Source: Rodentibacter abscessus
GTDB lineage: Bacteria > Pseudomonadota > Gammaproteobacteria > Enterobacterales > Pasteurellaceae
DNA: 64,000 bases
Assembly: GCF_047160095.1 (NCBI RefSeq)
Contig: NZ_AP038785.1
Location: forward strand, 434,001 to 498,000
Direction: 5' to 3'
Part shown: positions 18,215-26,622 of the stretch, one piece after another
How the letters are laid out: each line of letters starts with the position of its first letter
Position numbering within the stretch: position 1 is the stretch's first letter
Program-made: the position numbers and the translations under genes
The notes under the pieces: generated by a model
Told to the model about the DNA's origin: nothing
Seen by the model: only the letters and a program-made list of their open reading frames with translations
Database searches by the model: none

Positions 18215-18215
18215 G

Positions 18216-18680
18216 ATGGGCAATATGCTAATTGATTTACAGATCGCAACGGAAAACACGGCTGCTTTGCCGACCGAAACGCAAATTACGCAATGGGCAA
18301 GCGCGGCAGTTCAACCGAAAAGTGATAACGTAGAAATGACCGTGCGTATTGTGGACGAAGCGGAAAGCCACGAGTTAAATCTAACCTACCGTGGTAAAGA
18401 TCGTCCTACAAATGTGCTTTCTTTCCCTTTTGAATGCCCTGATGAAGTAGAATTACCATTATTAGGCGATTTAGTGATTTGTCGTCAGGTTGTGGAGCGA
18501 GAGGCGGAAGAACAGGAGAAACCGCTTATGGCTCATTGGGCGCATATGGTGGTTCATGGTAGTTTACATTTATTGGGCTATGATCATATTGAAGATGATG
18601 AAGCGGAAGAAATGGAAAGTCTTGAAACACAAATTATGCAGGGGTTGGGTTTTGTCGATCCTTATTTATCGGAAAAATAA
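18216..18680 (+). CDS. ybeY: Endoribonuclease YbeY (rRNA maturation factor)
   Basis: 154 residues. The three-histidine zinc site HGSLHLLGYDH lies near residues 114-124, and the substrate strand NVLSFPFECPDE is present. YbeY acts in 16S rRNA 3' maturation and ribosome quality control. Start 18216 is preceded by GGAGAGTAAG; a second ATG three codons later is also possible. It follows ybeZ with a gap of one base. Confidence 0.95.
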   Translation: MGNMLIDLQIATENTAALPTETQITQWASAAVQPKSDNVEMTVRIVDEAESHELNLTYRGKDRPTNVLSFPFECPDEVELPLLGDLVICRQVVEREAEEQEKPLMAHWAHMVVHGSLHLLGYDHIEDDEAEEMESLETQIMQGLGFVDPYLSEK

Positions 18681-18705
18681 TAGCAAAAAATAGTATGGAG
18701 TCTTT

Positions 18706-19491
18706 ATGTATAAAGCCGTATTTAGTGATTTTGATGGTACTTTATTAACTTCGGATCACAAAATTTCCCCAAGAACTTTAAGAGCGATTCAGCGTATTAC
18801 TCAAAACGGCGTTCCTTTTGTGCCGATTTCAGCCCGTTCACCACTCGGTATTTTGCCTTATGCGAAACAAATTGAGAATTACAATGTGATTGTGGCTTTT
18901 AGCGGTGCACTCATTTTAGATCGCAATTTGAATGCGCTTTATTCGGTAAATATTTCTACGGAAGATATTCAAGAAATTAATCGGGTTTTGACCGCCTATC
19001 CCGAGGTAGGGGTAAATTATTATACGAATGATGACTGTGTCGCGCGTGATGTGAATAACAAATGGGTGGTTTTTGAACGTGGCGTTACGGGCATTCAAAT
19101 TGATCCCTATGATGAAAGTGCGGTCTATTCTCCCCACAAAATTCAAATTATCGGTGAGCCGAATGAGATTATCGAAATTGAAAATCGATTAAAAACAGAT
19201 TTTCCTCATTTAAGTATTTGTCGCTCTCATCCGAGTTTTCTGGAAGTGATGCACGAATCGGCAACAAAAGGCAATGCAGTATGTTTCTTAGAAAATTATT
19301 TCAATGTAAAAATGGAAGAAGTAATTGCGTTTGGCGATAATTTTAATGATTTGGATATGCTACAAAATGTCGGTTTAGGCGTTGCAATGGGGAATGCTCC
19401 CGAAGAAATCAAACAGGTCGCTAACCGAGTTACGGCCACAAATAATGAAGATGGCTTGGCGTTAATTTTGGAAGAAATCTTTCCGGAATAA
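18706..19491 (+). CDS. Cof-type HAD-IIB hydrolase
   Basis: 261 residues. Motif I is FSDFDGTLL (nucleophile D8, acid D10); motif II ISARSP; the type-IIB cap occupies about residues 85-185; motif III/IV is ATKGNAV followed by AFGDNFNDLDML. Members such as YidA dephosphorylate sugar phosphates and related small molecules; the substrate is not predictable. SD GGAG precedes the ATG. In H. influenzae a relative also lies next to ybeY. Confidence 0.9.
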   Translation: MYKAVFSDFDGTLLTSDHKISPRTLRAIQRITQNGVPFVPISARSPLGILPYAKQIENYNVIVAFSGALILDRNLNALYSVNISTEDIQEINRVLTAYPEVGVNYYTNDDCVARDVNNKWVVFERGVTGIQIDPYDESAVYSPHKIQIIGEPNEIIEIENRLKTDFPHLSICRSHPSFLEVMHESATKGNAVCFLENYFNVKMEEVIAFGDNFNDLDMLQNVGLGVAMGNAPEEIKQVANRVTATNNEDGLALILEEIFPE

Positions 19492-19588
19492 AAATACAGT
19501 ATTATGTAGCAGTTGCTACACCCAATAAATATTGGATATAAAATTCTCTTTGTGCAACTGATACATAATACCGTAAAAATACAAAAAT

Positions 19589-19615
19589 ACCGCACTTTGG
19601 TATTAAAAGTGCGGT
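19589..19615 (-). terminator. Uptake-signal hairpin after fecE
   Basis: ACCGCACTTT at 19589-19598 pairs with AAAGTGCGGT at 19606-19615. On the minus strand a T run follows, 20 bases past the fecE stop. It separates fecE from the converging HAD gene. Confidence 0.7.
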
Positions 19616-19633
19616 CAATAAATAGAAAATAAT

Positions 19634-20401
19634 TTATTTCAAAATAAACATCGGCGTGTTACTGACCGGATCGCGATGAATTTCTACTTCTAAATCAAAT
19701 ACATTTTTAAGTAATGCTTTGCTCATTACTTCTTCAGGTGCGCCTTGAGCGATTAAATTTCCTTCCTTAAAAATAATCAAATAATCGCAATAGCGGCTGG
19801 CTTGATTGAGATCATGCAAAACCGTGATTATGGTTTTGCCGTTTTGTTGCATTTGACGCATCATTGCCATTAAATCGGCTTGGCGGTTGAGATCGAGATA
19901 AGTAGTGGGTTCGTCTAATAATACGATATCGGTGTCTTGTGCTAAGGTCATCGCTAAAAATACGCGTTGTTGCTGACCTCCTGAAAGATCCGACACCGGT
20001 TTATCGGCGAGTTTAATCGTGTGCGTTTGTATCATCGCCCGGTTCACTAATTCCTCATCTTTAGCGCTTAATTTTCCCCACAAATTCACATAGGGGGCGC
20101 GTCCGTAACTTACTAATTCCCGTACGCTAATACCCTCTGGCACAAGGTGTTGTTGTGGTAAGAAGGCAAGATGTTTGGCATACTCTTTGGGTGTTTTTTG
20201 CCAAATATCTTTGCCTTGATAAGTGATAGTACCTTGCTTGGGTTTTAGTAGGCGTGCTATTGCTTTGAGTGTCGTGGATTTCCCGCAGCCGTTCGGACCA
20301 AGTAAACCAATCACTTTATTTTGGGGAAAACGGAGTGACAAATGATGGACAATCGGTGTGTCTTGATAGGCAAGTTGTAAATTTTTAATTTCAATTGTCA
20401 T
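19634..20401 (-). CDS. fecE: FecE-type iron(III) ABC transporter ATPase
   Basis: 255 residues. Walker A GPNGCGKSTTLK near residues 35-46, Q-loop LPQQ, signature LSGGQQQRVFLAM near 138, Walker B IVLLDEPTTYLD near 158 and the H-loop VLHDLNQ are all intact. It should energise the FecC/FecD permease for ferric citrate or a similar ferric chelate. The start overlaps the fecD stop by one base, a translationally coupled four-gene operon. Confidence 0.9.
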   Translation of the reverse strand: MTIEIKNLQLAYQDTPIVHHLSLRFPQNKVIGLLGPNGCGKSTTLKAIARLLKPKQGTITYQGKDIWQKTPKEYAKHLAFLPQQHLVPEGISVRELVSYGRAPYVNLWGKLSAKDEELVNRAMIQTHTIKLADKPVSDLSGGQQQRVFLAMTLAQDTDIVLLDEPTTYLDLNRQADLMAMMRQMQQNGKTIITVLHDLNQASRYCDYLIIFKEGNLIAQGAPEEVMSKALLKNVFDLEVEIHRDPVSNTPMFILK

Positions 20402-21381
20402 TATTTGGTTCTCATTAATAAGTAGAAAAAATACGGCGCACCGATAATTGCGGTAAGTATGCCAGCAGGTAGTTCGGTAGGTGGGGTGATGATGCGGGCA
20501 ATAATATCGGAAATTTGCAATAAAATAGCACCGATAAAAAAGGAGGCGGGGAGTAAATTACGGTGTCTCCCTCCCACTAAACGGCGAGCCAGATGAGGGG
20601 CAACTAACCCCAAAAAGGCAATCGGACCGCAAATTGCAACGGCTGTAGTGGAAAGCGCAACGGCAAGAATCAGCACGATAATTTGTACTCTACTAACACC
20701 GACTCCTAAGGTACTGGCTTTGCTTTCACCCAATCCAAGAGTATCTAAATCTCGGCTGAAGAAAAATGGAATAGGTAGTAGCAACAATAACCATGGAAGC
20801 ACTACTTGGGCATAAGCCCAGCTTCTTCCCCAAAGGCTTCCCGTTAGCCATAACATTGCGGTATTAATTTCTACGGGATTTGTTAGCATCACATAATGGC
20901 TAATCGCTGCCCATAAGGAAGAGAGAGACACGCCAATAATCGCCATTTTTATCGGGCGGAAGTGAAATCCACAGATGATCCAAAGTAATATGAAAGAAAG
21001 CGTACCACCGATAAAAGCAAATAGGGGAATCCAATAAAATGTCAGTTGTGGTAAAAATATCAGTGCGGCAATGGCAACTAAACCGGCTGCATTGTTAATA
21101 CCCAAAATATCAGGTGAGGCAAGGGGATTGCGCACTACGCTTTGAACTAACACGCCTGAAATCGCTAATGAACCGCCGATAACGACTGCCAATAAGGTAC
21201 GGGGAAGACGATATTCTACTAAAGTGAAATAATTCTTATCGTGGCTATCAAGCGCGGCAAATAATTCATTGAGAGAAAGCGTGTATGCTCCAAGACGCAA
21301 ACTCATCACCAAAAGGAAGATGAGAAGAGTGAACATTGAGAGATAAAACAGGCGAATTTTTAACGCAGACAAAGAGGGCAT
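20401..21381 (-). CDS. fecD: FecD-type iron(III) ABC transporter permease
   Basis: 326 residues of the FecCD/BtuC type, with about nine or ten membrane helices. The signature RLPRTLLAVVIGGSLAISGVLVQ near the N-terminus and the ATPase-contact loop GPIAFLGLVAPHLARRLVG near residues 235-253 are present. It pairs with FecC to form the inner-membrane channel. It overlaps both neighbours by one base. Confidence 0.9.
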   Translation of the reverse strand: MPSLSALKIRLFYLSMFTLLIFLLVMSLRLGAYTLSLNELFAALDSHDKNYFTLVEYRLPRTLLAVVIGGSLAISGVLVQSVVRNPLASPDILGINNAAGLVAIAALIFLPQLTFYWIPLFAFIGGTLSFILLWIICGFHFRPIKMAIIGVSLSSLWAAISHYVMLTNPVEINTAMLWLTGSLWGRSWAYAQVVLPWLLLLLPIPFFFSRDLDTLGLGESKASTLGVGVSRVQIIVLILAVALSTTAVAICGPIAFLGLVAPHLARRLVGGRHRNLLPASFFIGAILLQISDIIARIITPPTELPAGILTAIIGAPYFFYLLMRTK

Positions 21382-22373
21382 TATCGCTTTCCTTTTGCAA
21401 ATAAGACAAATATCGGCGCGCCGATTAATGCAAGTACTGCGCCGGCAGGGACTTCGCTTGGAAAATTGACCGCTCTTGCGATTAAGTCTGCCATCAACAT
21501 TAAAATCGCCCCAAGTAACATCGCCATTGGTAAGGCTTTGCGTAGATCATAGCCAATCCAATAACGTGCCAGATGTGGTACGAGCAGACCTATAAAAGAA
21601 ATAGGGCCGGCTACACTGACGGCAGCTCCTACAATCAGCAGCCCCATTACATTTGCATACCAACGCAAGCGGAATAAGTTTACCCCTAAAGAGCGGGCTG
21701 ATTCATCGCTTAAACTCAATAGATTAAGCCGACCTGCAAAAAGAAGGCAGAAAAGTGCGGTCAAAATAAGGAAAGGATAGAGCTGCTGCCATTGCGACCA
21801 ACGAGCGTGCGAAATTCCACCTGCAAGCCAACTCATAATGCCGAATGCGTGATCTTCCGCCACAATGAGTACAAGTTTTGTCAGGGCGGCACAAAGTAGG
21901 GATACTGCAATCCCGGCTAAAATGACACGGCTACGTTCACCTTGACTGTCTTGCCAAGCATTGCCGATAATCATCACCAATAACCAACTTGCACCTCCTC
22001 CTAATGCGGCAATAAAAGCAATGCTATATCCGTTTACCAGTGTTGGACTTAAAGTTGTGACTAATACCATGGCTAATGCTGCGCCTGAATTGACACTCAA
22101 TAACGAAGGTGAAGCCAAAGGATTACGGGTAATTGTTTGTAGCAATGCACCTGCCACAGAAAGGGTTGCGCCTAATGCCACAGCAACTAAAGCACGCGGT
22201 AAACGTAAATCAATTACCGTAATTTGCGCCAGTTCGTCGGTTGAATCGGGTAAAAAGACTTGTAATGCAGCAACCGGTTGAATTTCAATGGGATAATATA
22301 AAAATAGGCTTCCCCATACTAAGAAAGCCAGTAAAATGATAGGGAGTATCCAACGAAAAATTGTCTGCCGCAT
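21381..22373 (-). CDS. fecC: FecC-type iron(III) ABC transporter permease
   Basis: 330 residues, a FecCD-family permease paralogous to its neighbour: DLRLPRALVAVALGATLSVAGALLQ near residues 55-79 and the loop GPISFIGLLVPHLARYW. The order B-C-D-E and the one-base overlaps match the E. coli fecBCDE unit. An uptake signal lies in the coding region near 21752. Confidence 0.9.
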   Translation of the reverse strand: MRQTIFRWILPIILLAFLVWGSLFLYYPIEIQPVAALQVFLPDSTDELAQITVIDLRLPRALVAVALGATLSVAGALLQTITRNPLASPSLLSVNSGAALAMVLVTTLSPTLVNGYSIAFIAALGGGASWLLVMIIGNAWQDSQGERSRVILAGIAVSLLCAALTKLVLIVAEDHAFGIMSWLAGGISHARWSQWQQLYPFLILTALFCLLFAGRLNLLSLSDESARSLGVNLFRLRWYANVMGLLIVGAAVSVAGPISFIGLLVPHLARYWIGYDLRKALPMAMLLGAILMLMADLIARAVNFPSEVPAGAVLALIGAPIFVLFAKGKR

Positions 22374-23266
22374 TATTTTTGATTTACAAATTGCTCAATC
22401 TGAGTCGCCATAATTTTGCTGGCTTCTAAACCTCGTCCACGTGCCCAAATAAAAGGGTCAACAGCAAAAACGTGATTGGATTTCACTGCAGGAATCGCTT
22501 TCCAAAGGGGCTCGGCTTCCCATTTACGGGCGATACTTTCATCACGATAATGTGCAATAAATAACCACTGTGGTTTTTCCATCACTAACTGTTCAAGATT
22601 AATTTCTATCAGGGTTTGAGGATTATTTTTAATCGTAGCCGGAAAAAAACCGAGTTGTTCTAAGAAACTTGGCACATAAGCGGAATTGTTTTGAAAGGTG
22701 AATTTATTTTCACGGGATGTACCGAAAATAGCGGTTTCTCCTTTTAGGTGGAGATTTTGTTTTATTTTTGTGATGAAAGCATTATGTTCATTGATTTTAG
22801 CTTTCATTTCGTTACTTTTACCGACAATATCACCGATCTTTTGTGCAGTTTTGAGATTGTCTTGATAACTTTCATGGCGGGAATCAAACATTACCGTAGG
22901 TGCAATTTTTTTCAATTCTTCATATACTGCCGTATGACGAGAAGGGTCGGCAATAATCAAATCAGGTTTTAGGGAAGCGATGACCTCAAGACTTGGTTGG
23001 GAACGGGTGCCTACCGATTGCCACGGTTGAATTTTTTCTCGTACTTCTTTCAAAATACGTGATGTGTCATTATCATCAGCCACACCGACAGGACTTATGC
23101 CCACTTGTGCAAGTGCATCTACAAAAGAATACTCTAATGCAACAATACGAACCGGTGTTTTATCAAGGGTAAATTCACCTTTTTCATCGGTAACCGTTAC
23201 TGCTTGAGCAAGTGAGGAAACGAATAAAAAAAGAGAAACAAAAAGTAGTTTAGCGGTGTTTTTCAT
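22373..23266 (-). CDS. fecB: FecB-type periplasmic ferric-citrate binding protein
   Basis: 297 residues. A signal peptide (about residues 1-22, LLFVSLFLFVSSLAQA) precedes a type III substrate-binding fold. The stretches SFVDALAQVGISPVGVADDND, PWQSVGTRSQPSLE and SLKPDLIIADPSRH closely resemble E. coli FecB, which supports ferric dicitrate as ligand. The ribosome site AGGAGA lies just upstream. A possible Fur box is found 45-60 bases upstream. No outer-membrane receptor or FecIR regulator is encoded beside it. Confidence 0.88.
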   Translation of the reverse strand: MKNTAKLLFVSLFLFVSSLAQAVTVTDEKGEFTLDKTPVRIVALEYSFVDALAQVGISPVGVADDNDTSRILKEVREKIQPWQSVGTRSQPSLEVIASLKPDLIIADPSRHTAVYEELKKIAPTVMFDSRHESYQDNLKTAQKIGDIVGKSNEMKAKINEHNAFITKIKQNLHLKGETAIFGTSRENKFTFQNNSAYVPSFLEQLGFFPATIKNNPQTLIEINLEQLVMEKPQWLFIAHYRDESIARKWEAEPLWKAIPAVKSNHVFAVDPFIWARGRGLEASKIMATQIEQFVNQK

Positions 23267-23309
23267 ATATTCTCCTGTTTAAAAAAACGTTTGTATTATA
23301 CACACCTTT

Positions 23310-23328
23310 TTTAATGAGAATAGTTCTT
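23310..23328 (-). promoter_or_regulatory. Possible Fur box upstream of fecB
   Basis: TTTAATGAGAATAGTTCTT matches the 19-bp Fur consensus at about 12 positions, with the left half AATGAGAAT strong. It lies about 45 bases upstream of the fecB start in an AT-rich promoter region, which fits iron repression. The right half is weak. Confidence 0.45.
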
Positions 23329-23340
23329 TTTTATAAAAGA

Positions 23341-23377
23341 AAAATACCGTATTTTGCGTTTAGGATACGGTATTTTT
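23341..23377 (-). terminator. suhB terminator
   Basis: AAAATACCGTAT at 23341-23352 pairs with ATACGGTATTTTT beginning at 23365. The stem lies 16 bases beyond the suhB stop codon and carries T runs on both strands. Confidence 0.75.
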
Positions 23378-23392
23378 AGATTGAGAAGATTT

Positions 23393-24196
23393 TTAGTTTT
23401 TAAACTCAGCACCTAAGCAAGGACGAATTTTGTTTAGCATTTCTTTTAATACACGTGCCGGTGCAGCGATGATATTGCCACTGCGTAAATAGCCGGAACC
23501 TGCTTCAAAGTCGCATACTAAGCCACCGGCTTCACGCACGATTAAATCGCCTGCAGCGCAATCCCAAGCTTTCAAACCCATTTCAAAATAACCGTCAATA
23601 CGGCTTGAAGCCACATAACATAAATCTAGTGCAGCCGAACCGGTACGGCGAAAATCAGCCGCCTCTTCAATGAGGGCGTTCATCATTGCAAATTGCGTAG
23701 GCATTAATTTAGGCCGTTTGAATGGAAAACCGGTAGCAAGAATCGCACCTTGAAGCTCACGTCTGCTATCTACGCGCAAACGTACTTCATTTAATTTTGC
23801 GCCTTCGCCACGAACGGCGGTAAAGAGTTCATTACGGATCGGATCATAAACCACACCCACTTCGGTACGATTTTTGACTCGGATTGCGATCGACACGGCA
23901 AAATGCGGAAGACCGTTCATAAAGTTACGGGTGCCATCCAGCGGATCAATAATCCATTGAACATCGCTATCTTTTCCTTCAATAGCACCGGCCTCTTCGG
24001 TGATGATAGTATGATCAGGATAGGATTTTTTAATGATCTCAATGATTTCCGCTTCTGCAGATTTATCCACATTAGTTACATAATCATTGATACCTTTTTG
24101 TGCGCTTTCGATGTCATCGCGGCGTTCATAATTCTTAGCAATCACATTGCCCGCTCTTCGTGCCGCACGAATGGCGATATTTAACATTGGATTCAT
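23393..24196 (-). CDS. suhB: Inositol-1-monophosphatase SuhB
   Basis: 267 residues, identical in size to E. coli SuhB. Metal-binding motifs are clear: EEAGA near residue 67, WIIDPLDGTRNF near 82-93 and WDCAAGDLIVREAGG near 212-226. Besides phosphatase activity, SuhB works in ribosomal antitermination complexes in E. coli. It is a single gene with its own terminator, transcribed away from comN. Confidence 0.96.
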   Translation of the reverse strand: MNPMLNIAIRAARRAGNVIAKNYERRDDIESAQKGINDYVTNVDKSAEAEIIEIIKKSYPDHTIITEEAGAIEGKDSDVQWIIDPLDGTRNFMNGLPHFAVSIAIRVKNRTEVGVVYDPIRNELFTAVRGEGAKLNEVRLRVDSRRELQGAILATGFPFKRPKLMPTQFAMMNALIEEAADFRRTGSAALDLCYVASSRIDGYFEMGLKAWDCAAGDLIVREAGGLVCDFEAGSGYLRSGNIIAAPARVLKEMLNKIRPCLGAEFKN

Positions 24197-24307
24197 ATTT
24201 CCACCAGATTTTAAAGAACAGAAAATTCTGCGCCATTATAGCGATATTTGCCAAAATAACCAGCCGAAAATCGTAAAAATACGGTTTTTTAAGATCCTGT
24301 TACTAAA

Positions 24308-24329
24308 GTTTGTGATCCGTATCGCAAAA
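24308..24329 (+). promoter_or_regulatory. CRP-S (competence regulatory) site upstream of comN
   Basis: The 22-bp site has the left half GTTTGTGATC and right half TATCGCAAAA around CG, matching the Pasteurellaceae CRP-S consensus at 17 of 20 defined positions. It lies 65 bases before the comN start and would place the whole comNOPQ unit, and possibly recC, under CRP and Sxy. Confidence 0.8.
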
Positions 24330-24394
24330 ATAATTTGCCTTTATTGCGAGTTACAAAAAATGTTTTAAAGTGCGGTTGAAATTGAGGGTGTTTT

Positions 24395-24910
24395 ATGCGG
24401 AAAGGGGCAACATTAATCGAATTATTAATTGCTTTGGCGATTATCAGTATTGCTTTGAGTTTTATCCTTCCCCTTTGGCAAAGGGATGATGACAAAATGA
24501 TTTTAGCGAAAGAGCAACGTCGTCTTTATTTATTCCTACGGCAAATTCAAGCGCGGGCTGAAAATTCTTCTGAAATTTGGTTTATTTTGGCAAATCGTAA
24601 CCCCGCAACACAGCAATGGTGTATGACCGCCCAAGTGAAAAACGATAAACTTTGCGATTGCTTACATTCGACAAATTGCCCAAAGGAAGTTTACGCACAT
24701 TTTTATTATCCTTACTTTGCGGAGAAAACGATGATTGTGAGCCCTAAAATTTACCCCGTGGAGGTTGCGCGTTTTAACGGCATCCGCAACACTATTGATT
24801 CCAACTGTTTTTTATTACAAGCAGGCGAGGAACGTACTCTTTTTTCTTTTTTTAATGTCGGTAGTTTGAAATTAAAACCGAATCAATCTGCCAGTGCTTG
24901 TACGAGATAA
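24395..24910 (+). CDS. comN: Competence pilin-like protein ComN (PpdA type)
   Basis: 171 residues. The type IV prepilin leader is MRKG followed by ATLIELLIALAIISIALSF, with glutamate at +5 of the mature protein, so it should be processed by PilD and enter a pilus or pseudopilus. Six cysteines sit in the C-terminal half. First of four small pilin-like genes before recC, the order ppdA-ppdB-ygdB-ppdC-recC of E. coli and comN-Q of H. influenzae. The upstream CRP-S site places it in the competence regulon. Confidence 0.85.
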   Translation: MRKGATLIELLIALAIISIALSFILPLWQRDDDKMILAKEQRRLYLFLRQIQARAENSSEIWFILANRNPATQQWCMTAQVKNDKLCDCLHSTNCPKEVYAHFYYPYFAEKTMIVSPKIYPVEVARFNGIRNTIDSNCFLLQAGEERTLFSFFNVGSLKLKPNQSASACTR

Positions 24911-24914
24911 AATA

Positions 24915-25619
24915 ATGTTAAAAGGGCAAACTTTACTTAGCCTAATGATTTCATTGGCAATTTCTGCCGCACTTTTATTCGTGATTTCACAATTTTATGT
25001 GGATACGCAAATTCAAAATCAGAAAATCTTTTTACGTTTAAAATTACAGGCGGAAATTCAACGTACGATCCAACTTATCGGCAAAGATCTGCGCCGTGCC
25101 GGTTTTCGGGCTCTCAACGATAAATTAATTGAAAGTAATCTGAATTTGTTTGAATTAGATGAAAAGGGAAGTGCTTTGATAATTTCTCAGGCGAATAATG
25201 CCGCTCAAAATAGCTGTGTTTTGTTCTTTTATGATCTTGATGCAAATGGTTGTATCGGTGAAAAATACACTAAAAATACTTGTATCAATGGCAATCAAAA
25301 TGTCGCAAAAGGTATCGAAAAAGAACTTTTCGGTTATAAATTGAATGGCAAAATGATCGAAACCAAGCAAACCTATAAAAATACAATTAAGGTAAATTGT
25401 CAATTCGGTGAATGTCAAAAAGCACTTCAACAAAGTGCCTGTAATGCCGGAGGTGGTTGGACGGATTTACTGGACGAAAAGGAATATGAAATTACCCATC
25501 TGCAATTTAATCGTTTCGCAGAAGGAAAAGGGATAGAAATTCGGCTCGGCGGTAATTTAAAAAATTATCCGGAGATTCACTATGAAACCGCTATGGTGGT
25601 GGCACTTTGGAATCAATAA
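24915..25619 (+). CDS. comO: Competence pilin-like protein ComO (PpdB type)
   Basis: 234 residues from the ATG at 24915, giving a short leader MLKG before QTLLSLMISLAISAALLF. Position +5 is serine, not glutamate, so it is a minor-pilin type. I prefer this start over a GTG at 24894 because the leader length matches other prepilins and GAGATA precedes it. Cysteines near residues 90-180 suggest disulphides. It lies 4 bases after comN and overlaps comP. Confidence 0.82.
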   Translation: MLKGQTLLSLMISLAISAALLFVISQFYVDTQIQNQKIFLRLKLQAEIQRTIQLIGKDLRRAGFRALNDKLIESNLNLFELDEKGSALIISQANNAAQNSCVLFFYDLDANGCIGEKYTKNTCINGNQNVAKGIEKELFGYKLNGKMIETKQTYKNTIKVNCQFGECQKALQQSACNAGGGWTDLLDEKEYEITHLQFNRFAEGKGIEIRLGGNLKNYPEIHYETAMVVALWNQ

Positions 25620-26299
25620 AAGCGAAAAAAGGTATTGTTACCACCGCAATTTTGATCTTTATTTCCGGGCTATTAATGGTGATTTTATTATTTGATGATA
25701 GTACCCTGCGTTTCTTTCTCGCCCAGCAAATGCAGCGAAAACATTATGTAGAGCGTACATTAACCTTACAAAAAATGACCTCAGCCGAAAAACAAAATGC
25801 CTGTAAAAACTTGCCTTTGGATAATTCGGAGAAGGTTCGGCAGATTTCTATTACGTTAGATGGTGCGAACGATGCGATTCAATATTCGCTTTGGTGTCAG
25901 CGTGTCGCGATATTTAAGAAAACGCCCACGAAAGGGGTTAATCAAGGCTTATTCGATCATTTTATCCGTATGGAAAATCTTAGTGAATTTCGACCGCACT
26001 TTTTACGACCTGCAAACCCGTTGCTGTCAAACCAAATACCGCAAATTTATTGGTTTGATCAAAATCAGGCAACTTGGGAAATCAGTGGCAAGGTACAAGG
26101 GATTTTGATTGCCGAAGGTGATTTAACGCTTCGAGGAAACGGGCGAATTAGCGGTGCGATCATCACAGGTGGAACTTTAACCTTAGAAGGCGTTACGGTG
26201 GCTTATGGCAAAAAAGTGATCGAACCTTTGGTGTGGCAATATAGCAAATGGCAGTTGGCGGAGAAAAGCTGGAGTGATTTTAAAATATCAAGTGAATAG
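25607..26299 (+). CDS. comP: Competence pilin-like protein ComP (YgdB type)
   Basis: 230 residues with a TTG start inside the end of comO. The N-terminus MESIKAKKG then IVTTAILIFISGLLMVILL is a class III-like leader and hydrophobic helix but without the glutamate at +5. The C-terminal part has repeated glycine-rich turns (KVQGILIAEGDLTLRGNGRISGAIITGG) that suggest a short beta-helix. Uptake signals lie inside near 25992. Overlap with both neighbours indicates one message. Confidence 0.75.
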   Translation: MESIKAKKGIVTTAILIFISGLLMVILLFDDSTLRFFLAQQMQRKHYVERTLTLQKMTSAEKQNACKNLPLDNSEKVRQISITLDGANDAIQYSLWCQRVAIFKKTPTKGVNQGLFDHFIRMENLSEFRPHFLRPANPLLSNQIPQIYWFDQNQATWEISGKVQGILIAEGDLTLRGNGRISGAIITGGTLTLEGVTVAYGKKVIEPLVWQYSKWQLAEKSWSDFKISSE

Positions 26300-26579
26300 G
26301 GGAATGTCGTTGGTTTCCGTAATGTTTACGCTTGCATTGTTTAGTGCGTTATTTTTAGTATTTAGTCGGTGGACGGCAAGTCAGCGCAAAAGTGCGGTCA
26401 AAATCTATTATGATTTTCAAGCGTTACAGATTGCCGAAAATCAGTCGCAACGGCAATTTTTAGGCGTGCCTTGTGAGCAATACGTGCAACAAAACGGTGT
26501 GAAATTTCGAGTGCAATGCCAAAGTGATAAGGTGGTGGTTCGGTATCCGAAAGGTGAATTCTCGTTGAAAACCGAGTAA
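26274..26579 (+). CDS. comQ: Competence pilin-like protein ComQ (PpdC type)
   Basis: 101 residues. A leader ending in VNRG precedes MSLVSVMFTLALFSALFLVF, a prepilin-like helix without glutamate at +5. The annotated GTG at 26274 overlaps comP; a GTG at 26292 would give a shorter leader (MNRG) and is equally possible. Two cysteines near the C-terminus may form a disulphide. It is the last pilin-like gene before recC. Confidence 0.75.
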   Translation: MILKYQVNRGMSLVSVMFTLALFSALFLVFSRWTASQRKSAVKIYYDFQALQIAENQSQRQFLGVPCEQYVQQNGVKFRVQCQSDKVVVRYPKGEFSLKTE

Positions 26580-26622
26580 AATAATGCACATTATTTTGCC
26601 TTTCCCATCATAGGTTGCCGCG

